A stretch of 21,725 nucleotides of DNA from a virus. The number at the start of each line of letters is the position of its first letter. The first letter of the stretch is position 1. Shown here in pieces: positions 15,298 through 21,027 of this stretch. Location of the stretch: the IMG/VR virus record IMGVR_UViG_3300042503_000652, positions 1 through 21,725 of that record; one strand, given 5' to 3'. The position numbers and the translations under genes were made by a program. The notes beneath the pieces were generated by a model. The model made no database searches, was not told where the DNA came from, and saw nothing but the letters and a program-made list of their open reading frames with translations.

Positions 15298-15561
15298 ATG
15301 AAAAGTCTATTATTTGTAACTATTTTATCATTAACATTACTTAGTTGTAAAACTTCTAAAAACGCAGGTTGTGACGCTTATTCTGTAAATTCAATTAATA
15401 ATTCAGATACTCTAACTAAACTTCAAAAAATACAAAAAAGTTTGGATGAAGATGCATTGATAATCTCAACTTGGACTCAAGAAGAAAGAAATTATTTTTA
15501 CCAAAATTTTGTTTTTTCTTATGAAGAATTAGATCAAAAAATAGGTCTAAAATTAAAATAA
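15298..15561 (+). CDS. small lipoprotein
   Basis: The N-terminus is a classic lipoprotein signal: Lys2, a hydrophobic stretch LLFVTILSLTLL, and the lipobox L14-L15-S16-C17, predicted to be lipidated at Cys17 and cut by signal peptidase II. The mature part is about 70 residues, mostly helical (TLTKLQKIQKSLDEDALII; QEERNYFYQNFVFSYEELDQKIG), with one further cysteine at 25. Residues after Cys17 are KTSKN, not the acidic export signal of surface lipoproteins in Bacteroidota, so a periplasm-facing location is more likely. Candidate roles are superinfection exclusion, as with T5 Llp, or an outer-membrane spanin subunit; it lacks the Pro-rich composition of many spanins. It ends exactly where the convergent gene ends. 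Confidence 0.8.
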   Translation: MKSLLFVTILSLTLLSCKTSKNAGCDAYSVNSINNSDTLTKLQKIQKSLDEDALIISTWTQEERNYFYQNFVFSYEELDQKIGLKLK

Positions 15562-16026
15562 CTATCCTCCACTAGCAGGATTTACGGCAACTATATTTGC
15601 TTGATCGTTTGGGTCTTTAGCCTTACAAAAATGTTTTTGTCCTGTAGAATCATAAGTTAACACAATCATTTGTTTAGAATCTACAGGATTTTCAGCATTT
15701 AATTGACTTTTAAAAAATCTTGATAAAGGAACAATATCTAATTCATATTCTGTTTGAACTTCACCTACAGGACTGTCAGGAATCATAGATGGATTTTGAA
15801 CTTCAACCACAACACTCCAAAGTCCAGGTTCTTCTTGTGTGATGTTATTTACAACTGAGGACCCTATTTCAATTGATGGAGTTCCTTCACTCATTTTTCT
15901 AATGTCAACTAATTTATAGCAATTAATAGGTCCTAAAGCACTACCTGTTTTTACTTGTTCAACTAATAGTGGTTTTACACTACCCATATTTGATTCTAAA
16001 AGTTGTTTAAATCTATTTATATTCAT
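15562..16026 (-). CDS. probable internal head/virion protein, 154 aa
   Basis: The protein starts MNINRFKQLLESNMGSVKPLL: a short amphipathic segment ending in L-L-E, again the hydrophobic-x-Glu form cut by T4-like prohead proteases, here after Glu11 (a second possible site, LLVE, ends at Glu23). The rest is a beta-type domain (CYKLVDIRKM; LWSVVVEVQNP; YELDIVPLSRFF; KQMIVLTYDSTGQKHFC) with a Gly-rich end and no membrane segment. It lies five bases downstream of the 314-aa gene, so both form one late unit. I do not recognise the folded domain; the head assignment comes from the N-terminal motif and neighbours. Confidence 0.7.
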   Translation of the reverse strand: MNINRFKQLLESNMGSVKPLLVEQVKTGSALGPINCYKLVDIRKMSEGTPSIEIGSSVVNNITQEEPGLWSVVVEVQNPSMIPDSPVGEVQTEYELDIVPLSRFFKSQLNAENPVDSKQMIVLTYDSTGQKHFCKAKDPNDQANIVAVNPASGG

Positions 16027-16031
16027 AATAA

Positions 16032-16976
16032 TTATTTTTTTCTTGGTTTATAACTTGTCATGACAGGTTTTTGACCTTTACCTGTTTGAGTATCTCTCTT
16101 TTCAGCTCTTCTTTTTTGTTGACAAGCGGATCTTTTTTGTGAATCACTCATTTTAGATGCCACACCAGCCGCTCGACATTTTGGGTAAGCCCCTTTACTC
16201 GTATCCGTTCTACCACAAGGGGGGTGTTTTCCGTCGACTTTACGACAAATGTTTACCCACGGTCCTTTTGGTTGAGAAGATCCTTTAGGTTTCTTCTTTG
16301 TCCCAAACCACACGGCTAAATCTTCATTAATTGTGTCAGGATAATCTATATCTCTTTTATATGATCCATTATTATCTTTTTCCCAAACACCAACCGTTCT
16401 TTTTATATTATTTTTAAGAGTGTTTTTTTTAATTGTTCTATTATAAAATGAATCAACAGAATCGGTAAAAGGGTCTAACTCATTTTTCCATTTATAAATA
16501 CCAATTTCTAAAGGTGCATTGTATGGACCTGCGGTAACTGTAGTGCTAGTCTCATTTAATAAATTATCATCGGACAACTCTATCCATTCATTAAAAGGAA
16601 CTTTTTCCGTAAATGGTGACAATTTTTCTTTCACATTTGGATTAAATCCGTCTTGCATGTATGGATTTACAGGATTACCATCATCATCTGAAAATGTTGA
16701 ATATGGGTGATGTTTGATGAAATCTTGTATTTTAGCTGCGGTTTTTTCTAATTTAATAATTTGACCTTTTCTAAGATCGAATTTTTCATCATAACTATCA
16801 TACTGAACTAAAGGACTTTTAAAGTCTGACACCGCATCTGTAAAAGGACCCAAAGATGTATTTTCCCAATATCTAAGTCCAGGTTGCATTGGTGGTGCGT
16901 AACTTCCTCTACCACCACTACTATCACCAGTTGCTTCTTTAATGACCTTTTTAATTATTTGATCTAACTTATTCAT
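16032..16976 (-). CDS. probable internal head protein with PFT repeats and Cys/basic C-terminal domain
   Basis: A 314-residue modular protein. Residues 1-14 (MNKLDQIIKKVIKE) match the start of the 147-aa protein and end in I-x-E before Ala, a likely prohead protease site. A flexible Gly/Pro stretch follows. Three copies of a L-x-PFT(D/E)-x-V motif stand at about 42-49, 119-126 and 167-174; the first and third also share W-x-N upstream and a phenylalanine downstream. The C-terminal third (from about 220) is basic and Cys-containing, with WFGTKKKPKG, WVNICRK, HPPCGR and YPKCRAAGVASK segments. This arrangement resembles DUF5872-type regions found in phages and giant viruses. It may be a packaged DNA-binding or capsid-lining protein. 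Confidence 0.72.
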   Translation of the reverse strand: MNKLDQIIKKVIKEATGDSSGGRGSYAPPMQPGLRYWENTSLGPFTDAVSDFKSPLVQYDSYDEKFDLRKGQIIKLEKTAAKIQDFIKHHPYSTFSDDDGNPVNPYMQDGFNPNVKEKLSPFTEKVPFNEWIELSDDNLLNETSTTVTAGPYNAPLEIGIYKWKNELDPFTDSVDSFYNRTIKKNTLKNNIKRTVGVWEKDNNGSYKRDIDYPDTINEDLAVWFGTKKKPKGSSQPKGPWVNICRKVDGKHPPCGRTDTSKGAYPKCRAAGVASKMSDSQKRSACQQKRRAEKRDTQTGKGQKPVMTSYKPRKK

Positions 16977-17006
16977 TTGATTATAATTATAAATATCTTA
17001 TATTTG
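16976..17006 (+). promoter_or_regulatory. Bacteroidota-type promoter TTTG-N19-TATATTTG
   Basis: TTTG at 16976-16979 and TATATTTG at 16999-17006 are separated by 19 bases, a full match to the Bacteroidota primary sigma consensus (TTTG, spacer about 19-21, TAnnTTTG). The expected transcription start is at or within a few bases of the ATG at 17011, so the message would be nearly leaderless. Confidence 0.65.
16988..16997 (-). promoter_or_regulatory. candidate late promoter/leader box GATATTTATA (minus strand)
   Basis: Read on the minus strand, the exact box GATATTTATA ends 11 bases before the ATG of the 314-aa gene. On the plus strand the same bases read TATAAATATC, containing the T4 late octamer TATAAATA, and they lie between the -33 and -7 elements of the host-type promoter for 17011. 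Confidence 0.5.
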
Positions 17007-17010
17007 AGTT

Positions 17011-17214
17011 ATGGAACAAGAAAAATACGGAAATCTTTTTGGGACGATAGATTTATTATCTGAAGAACATTTAGAACTTATATTGTCCACTATGGATAAT
17101 GAACATGCACTCTATTATTTAGTTGAATCTGTGAAATCTGCCCATAGAAAAGGATCTTTTACAATCGGTGAATCAGAAGTTATTTCAAAAGCAATTAGAA
17201 CTTTATTAAAATAA
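17011..17214 (+). CDS. small conserved-looking protein, 67 aa (unknown)
   Basis: A 67-residue acidic, helical protein: MEQEKYGNLFGTIDLLSEEHLELIL, then STMDNEHALYYLVESVKSAHRKGSFTIGESEVISKAIRTLLK (quoted in parts; the second part spans residues 26-67). There is no signal peptide and there are no cysteines. It is the only plus-strand gene within the minus-strand head region, with its own host-type promoter on one side and a hairpin terminator starting at its stop on the other, so it is a self-contained transcription unit, probably read early by host RNA polymerase. Small early phage proteins often bind host proteins, but nothing here shows a target. Confidence 0.75.
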   Translation: MEQEKYGNLFGTIDLLSEEHLELILSTMDNEHALYYLVESVKSAHRKGSFTIGESEVISKAIRTLLK

Positions 17215-17240
17215 AAAAAGGGACAATTTCTTGTCCCTTT
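17213..17240 (-). terminator. intrinsic terminator between convergent genes (bidirectional hairpin)
   Basis: A perfect 10-bp stem, AAAGGGACAA/TTGTCCCTTT at 17217-17226 and 17231-17240, closes a four-base loop that reads GAAA on the minus strand. Minus-strand transcripts continue into TTTTTTTATTTT, an ideal tail for ending the capsid gene message. Plus-strand transcripts from the 67-aa gene meet the same hairpin with a weaker T tract. Confidence 0.92.
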
Positions 17241-17262
17241 AATGTTATTTTTAAGATATTGA

Positions 17263-19164
17263 TTATCTCAATTCTCTTAAGTCGAATGTTCTAACTCCAT
17301 CAACTGTGATACGTCCGTAGAAACGGTTGTTAACCATTTTCTTAGCGTATCTTGTCATAATACCTTTGATAGGTGTAAAGTTGAATGGGTTATACATTGT
17401 AGGTGTTAATTGTAGAGGAACATACGGTGCGTAAATGTAACCTGTGTCTAACAATGAAGTTCCTTTGTGTCCGATCAAAACTTGGTTTGGTGGGAAGTAA
17501 GGATCACGGTAAACTTGGTAACGACCTGATAATGTTCCAACTCTTTCAATACCCATGTTGTATTGATCTTGCTCAGGAGCCGCGTTAGATACGTGGAAGT
17601 ATTCTAAGTCATCAAAGATTGCAGAAACCTCAGAAGATACAACGATCCAGTTAGCACCACCTCTCAAAGTAGATTTGTGGATTTGTGCTGACAATTGGTT
17701 GATTGCTGTAATCAAAGTTTGGTTCCAGTCTTTTTGAGTATAAGATGTAGTAGCGTTAATTCTTCTCCATCCGTTGTAGTCCCAACGTAAGTTCCAAGCC
17801 GCACCTTTACGTAAGTCACGTAAAATTTCACGGTCGATCTCAGCTGCTACTTGCTCTGACAACAATGCTGTCAATTCAGCTTCAGCGTCGATGTTGTGGA
17901 ATGCCGCAACGTCTTGAGCTAATTCAGGAGACCATTGTGCTCTTAGTTTTCTTTCAGTTACAGAAACTGTTACAGATTCTAAGTCGAAAGAAACCTCACC
18001 AATTTGATCTTCAAACTCAAGGTTTGCATATCTTCTATACCATGCTGTGAATGAACCACCTGTAGATGCAGAGTAAATAGTTGTTCCTGTGTAACCATCT
18101 AATGATGTTGAGTTACAATCAGCACATACTGGACAAGATAAATCTACTTCTAAATAGATACAACCATTATTATCACAGATATCATTGTAACTACCACCAT
18201 TTCCTGTTGGAGGAGTTGAAGGGTTGTTGTAGTTGTTTCCGTTATTAGTGAATTGTGTTTGTGCGTTTGAACTTGTAGGTTGAACAATTCCTTTACCGTA
18301 GATTTGAGTTACAACTCTAAATAACAATGGTAAGTATTGACCTGAACCATTTTGAATTACATCACATGGTGTTGTAGATGCCGATAATCCAGCTCCACCG
18401 TAGATTTTAAGATCTGAAAGGAAAGATTCAGTATCCATTTCATTACCATCAGGACCGATAAGTTTACCACTACCTGCGTTAGCAAAACCACAAAGTTTGA
18501 TAATAACTTTTCTTGTGTTACCAGCTGGAATTTGAGCATCAACTAAAGTTCCTGCAGACCATAATTGTGTTGCGGCAGTTGCAGTAACTGCAGTCCATCT
18601 ACCTTTAGAGTAGTCAAATAATCCTGGAGGATCTAAACTTGCCTCATTTCCTTCATAGAATAAATCGTAAAGATCTTTTCTGTAAGGATAACCTGGTCCA
18701 CCTGGATAACCTTGGTTAGGGTTATCATTTCCTGAATTAATAGCTTCAGGAGAACCGATAGGTGCGTAATGATCACCACCTGTTGGGTTATTCGGGAAAT
18801 CTGCAATTGATCCAGCGTTTGAATAACCTTGGATTCTTGGCACAAAATAGAACAATTTACCGATTGGTAAGTTCATAGCTTGTACTGATACGATGTCGTT
18901 AGCCAACAATTTAGAGAAAACTCTTCTTACGATTGGAAAAACCACTGTTTCGAATGCTCCGTTAGAACTTCCATCAGCAGTTGCTTCGTTGATCAAGAAA
19001 GAAGCTTGGTTTTCATATAACTGTGCTACGTTTTCTTTTAAGTGACCTTTTAGACCATCCAAAAAGCCTAATTTGTCCCATTTGTTAATTGTGTCTTCTT
19101 TGATAACTTTAAGGTGTTTTAAACCGATGTTACCAACAAGACCTGATTCTAATAATGCTCCCAT
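17263..19164 (-). CDS. 23: major capsid protein, T4 gp23-like precursor
   Basis: A 633-residue gp23-family capsid precursor. The N-terminal prohead region ends in NQASFLINE before ATADGSS, so cleavage by the gp21 protease is expected after Glu60, as in T4 (after Glu65 there). Family landmarks follow: PIVRRVFSKLLANDIVSVQAMN at 77-98, ERKLRAQWSPELAQDVAAFH at 404-423, DAEAELTALLSEQVAAEIDRE at 426-446, GRYQVYRDPYF at 547-557 and YIYAPYVPLQLTP at 576-588. It is about 110 residues longer than T4 gp23 owing to an insert near 115-375, which includes a cysteine cluster (330-350). Its codons are richer in GC than its neighbours, with Arg often CGT, fitting very high expression. A terminator lies 22 bases past the stop. 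Confidence 0.97.
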   Translation of the reverse strand: MGALLESGLVGNIGLKHLKVIKEDTINKWDKLGFLDGLKGHLKENVAQLYENQASFLINEATADGSSNGAFETVVFPIVRRVFSKLLANDIVSVQAMNLPIGKLFYFVPRIQGYSNAGSIADFPNNPTGGDHYAPIGSPEAINSGNDNPNQGYPGGPGYPYRKDLYDLFYEGNEASLDPPGLFDYSKGRWTAVTATAATQLWSAGTLVDAQIPAGNTRKVIIKLCGFANAGSGKLIGPDGNEMDTESFLSDLKIYGGAGLSASTTPCDVIQNGSGQYLPLLFRVVTQIYGKGIVQPTSSNAQTQFTNNGNNYNNPSTPPTGNGGSYNDICDNNGCIYLEVDLSCPVCADCNSTSLDGYTGTTIYSASTGGSFTAWYRRYANLEFEDQIGEVSFDLESVTVSVTERKLRAQWSPELAQDVAAFHNIDAEAELTALLSEQVAAEIDREILRDLRKGAAWNLRWDYNGWRRINATTSYTQKDWNQTLITAINQLSAQIHKSTLRGGANWIVVSSEVSAIFDDLEYFHVSNAAPEQDQYNMGIERVGTLSGRYQVYRDPYFPPNQVLIGHKGTSLLDTGYIYAPYVPLQLTPTMYNPFNFTPIKGIMTRYAKKMVNNRFYGRITVDGVRTFDLRELR

Positions 19165-19196
19165 TTTTTTTGGTTTTTATTATTTATGTTTATTGT
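19165..19196 (-). promoter_or_regulatory. A/T-rich leader of the capsid gene
   Basis: The 32-base gap before the capsid gene, read on the minus strand, is AACAATAAACATAAATAAT followed by AAAAACC and an A run. It has CATAAATAATA, close to the T4 late octamer TATAAATA, but no GATATTTATA and no Shine-Dalgarno sequence. It may carry its own late start or only a translation-favouring A-rich leader. Confidence 0.3.
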
Positions 19197-20678
19197 TTAT
19201 TTTATTTTACCCATCAAATCTTTCATTCTTAAGAATTGAGGATTTTCATAAGTTTTTGATTCAATCAAATTAACTGATGAACCTGTTTCAACAGTTCTAT
19301 TTACAGTTCTTTCAATTGACTCATTAAGTTTAGTTTCTGATGCAGAACCTGAATTCAATTCACTTTTAATTGTTCTGTATAGATTTTTTGATTCTTTTAA
19401 AGACTCAACATTATCAAATCTTTTAAGAATATTTATTTTTTCTTGTTTTGTTGTCGAATGTTCAGTGAATAAACGAGTTGCGTATGCTAAATTGGAATTA
19501 AAAACTGCCACTTCATTTAATTTTGTTCTAAACACATCAAGAGCCTTTCTGTATTCTTCATTTTTTTCTCTTAATAAGTTTATTTCTCCATTAGATTCAG
19601 TTTCGTGAAGTTTGAAAGGGTTAAAACTCATATTTCTATTGTTTGTTCTCGCCTTTCTTAGACCTCTACTACCATCTTTAGATCCATTACCTAAAGTTCT
19701 TGAAGCTTCTTTTGTTTCAGCTTTCTTAACTTTAGTCATATCTCCTTTCATGTTTTCACCTTCTTTGTATTCGAATTTTGCTTTACCAGTTCCCATAGCT
19801 TTAGTTCCTTTTCCAAAAGCTTCTTTTCTTTTTTCATTGAAACCTCCACCCATGTTAGGTTTTTTATCGTAACTAAATCTAGGACCTTTACCGATTCCAA
19901 CTCCTTTTGGTTTAACAGATTTTTTTGATTTTTTAGATTTTTTAGATTCCATCATGTAATCATCCATTTCCATCATGTCATCTTCTTCCATCATGTCATC
20001 TTCTTCCATCATGTAATCATCCATTTCCATCATGTCACCCATGTCATCTAATTCAATTTCGTAGACAGTTTCTTCTTCGTCAAGACCAAAACCACCTTTG
20101 ATAGCACCCATTGCGGCACCACCCCAATTGAATTCAGAAATTTCATCTTCTAAACCAACGAATTCATCTTCTTCTTCGTCCATTTCGACTTCATACATAT
20201 TTTCGTATTGTTCTTCAGATTCACCTAATTGGATCATGTAGTCATTATCACCATCTTGAAGGTGGATATTTCCTCCCTCTTTTTTAACGATAATTCCATC
20301 TTCATCACCCATCGCTTTAAATACTTTTAAAACTTCTTCATCTGAAGCACCAGTCATGTCGATTGTTTCGTCATCATCCATAGCCATTTCGTCATCATCC
20401 ATAGCCACTTCATCATCGTCCATCATTTCATCATCATCCATAGCCATTTCATCATCATCCATAGCCACTTGATCATCATCCATCATGTCTTGATCGTCAA
20501 CATCGACTTCATCATTCTCAACCTCATCTTCTTGTTCTTTCAGAGATTCTTTTACTAATTGTCTGATTTCTTCTGTCATTGTAGACTGAAGTATTCCTTT
20601 TGCATTTTCTTGTAGAGTTTCTTCCAAATTTCTAATTTGAAAAAGAGCATCTTCTACTACATTTTTGTTATTTGCCAT
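19197..20678 (-). CDS. 22: prohead core scaffolding protein, T4 gp22-like
   Basis: Assigned from position between the protease and capsid genes and from composition. The 493-residue chain has an N-terminal helix, an acidic low-complexity tract at 67-105 (DDDEMAM-type repeats), a small ordered-looking domain near 106-152 (SDEEVLKVFKAMGDEDGIIV...), a second acidic-Met tract at 213-244, then an abrupt switch to a basic stretch at 245-350 (SKKSKKSKKSVKPKG...). The C-terminal 130 residues are helical and gp22-like, ending NPQFLRMKDLMG. T4 gp22 has 269 residues, so the low-complexity inserts account for most of the extra length. It fills the prohead core, is probably degraded by gp21, and has many hydrophobic-x-Glu sites (such as KLNE at 386-389). 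Confidence 0.85.
   Translation of the reverse strand: MANNKNVVEDALFQIRNLEETLQENAKGILQSTMTEEIRQLVKESLKEQEDEVENDEVDVDDQDMMDDDQVAMDDDEMAMDDDEMMDDDEVAMDDDEMAMDDDETIDMTGASDEEVLKVFKAMGDEDGIIVKKEGGNIHLQDGDNDYMIQLGESEEQYENMYEVEMDEEEDEFVGLEDEISEFNWGGAAMGAIKGGFGLDEEETVYEIELDDMGDMMEMDDYMMEEDDMMEEDDMMEMDDYMMESKKSKKSKKSVKPKGVGIGKGPRFSYDKKPNMGGGFNEKRKEAFGKGTKAMGTGKAKFEYKEGENMKGDMTKVKKAETKEASRTLGNGSKDGSRGLRKARTNNRNMSFNPFKLHETESNGEINLLREKNEEYRKALDVFRTKLNEVAVFNSNLAYATRLFTEHSTTKQEKINILKRFDNVESLKESKNLYRTIKSELNSGSASETKLNESIERTVNRTVETGSSVNLIESKTYENPQFLRMKDLMGKIK
19947..20039 (-). repeat. acidic-Met repeat tract in scaffold, A-B-B-A order
   Basis: On the plus strand the DNA reads as units A (CATCATGTAATCATCCATTTC, 21 bases with one form), B (CATCATGTCATCTTCTTC), B, A. 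The encoded peptide is MEMDDYMMEEDD, MMEEDD, MMEMDDYMMES. It sits immediately before the basic SKKSKKSKK stretch. Confidence 0.85.
20364..20480 (-). repeat. tandem DDD(E/Q)xAM repeat tract in scaffold
   Basis: Six units of about seven residues form two 20-residue super-repeats of the form DDDxVAM-DDDEMAM-DDDE(M/T). The DNA repeats (CATCATCCATAGCCA type on the plus strand) are nearly identical, suggesting recent tandem duplication or slippage. Confidence 0.9.
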
Positions 20679-20751
20679 ACTTTTTATAAAATATTTTTCT
20701 AATAAATATCACAACAAATCAAAAAAATTCATTTTTTAGATATTATGGCAC
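20679..20751 (-). promoter_or_regulatory. scaffold gene leader with GATATTTATT box
   Basis: The gap upstream of the scaffold gene holds GATATTTATT at 20701-20710 (minus strand), nine of ten bases of the late box, 22 bases from the ATG, and a nearer ATATTTTATA variant about eight bases from it. Since a terminator lies just upstream, this region very probably contains a promoter for the scaffold-capsid unit. Confidence 0.5.
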
Positions 20752-20786
20752 AAAAAAAAGGGAAAAACTATTGTCTTTCCCCTTTT
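20752..20786 (-). terminator. intrinsic terminator after the small gene downstream of gene 21
   Basis: On the minus strand GGGAAAGAC pairs with GTTTTTCCC (nine pairs, one G-T wobble) around the loop AATA, and is followed by TTTTTTTT. It stands 22 bases past the stop of the 70-aa gene, separating the protease transcript from the scaffold-capsid transcript. Confidence 0.88.
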
Positions 20787-20807
20787 AAAATTTTATTCTT
20801 AGAAGTT

Positions 20808-21020
20808 TTATCCTTCGATTACCTCATCGATTTTAGATTCAACGATAGCCGTAATTCTCCAATCCATAGAATAATTTTCGTAAACTTTTGTTACTTTCGC
20901 CTCAACATCGGTAGGTGAATAACCTTTAACCAATTTCTCTTCTTTCATTTTTTTCACTTTTCCTGTGTTCTCATCAACCATATCAGTTGTGATTCTTGCT
21001 ATAAAATACTTCTCATCCAT
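20808..21020 (-). CDS. small protein between genes 21 and 22, DUF4494-like
   Basis: A 70-residue protein: MDEKYFIARITTDMV opening strand, a KEEKLVKGYSPTDVEAKVTK strand-helix, and a WRITAIVESKIDEVIE closing strand. The pattern 'x-E-x-x-L-V-x-(A/G)-x-(S)-x-T-(D/E)-(A/V)-E-A' followed by a terminal strand resembles DUF4494, small proteins common in Bacteroidota. In T4 the small head genes 67 and 68 lie near the protease, but this protein has no acidic scaffold composition, so I do not equate them. It starts seven bases after the protease stop and is followed by a strong terminator, so it ends the protease message. Function unknown. Confidence 0.7.
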   Translation of the reverse strand: MDEKYFIARITTDMVDENTGKVKKMKEEKLVKGYSPTDVEAKVTKVYENYSMDWRITAIVESKIDEVIEG

Positions 21021-21027
21021 AATTTTG

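Noticed and set aside
15562-16026. A terminator at the convergent junction 15561/15562
   Set aside because: The two genes meet with no gap and I see no hairpin with a T tract there.
16493-16500. TATAAATA, the exact T4 late promoter octamer, on the plus strand
   Set aside because: It lies inside the minus-strand 314-aa gene with no plus-strand gene downstream; expected by chance in such AT-rich DNA.
19073-19273. 66-aa plus-strand frame with hydrophobic look across the scaffold-capsid junction
   Set aside because: It covers the start of the capsid gene and the end of the scaffold gene; the hydrophobic run comes from T-rich antisense sequence in the leader.
20364-20480. Regular DNA repeats that could suggest a CRISPR-like or intergenic array
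   Set aside because: The repeats are in frame, encode the acidic scaffold tract and have no spacers.
20746-20900. Plus-strand ATG (MAQKKGKN...) just before the small gene's terminator
   Set aside because: It reads through the terminator hairpin and antisense of the 70-aa gene; nothing supports translation.
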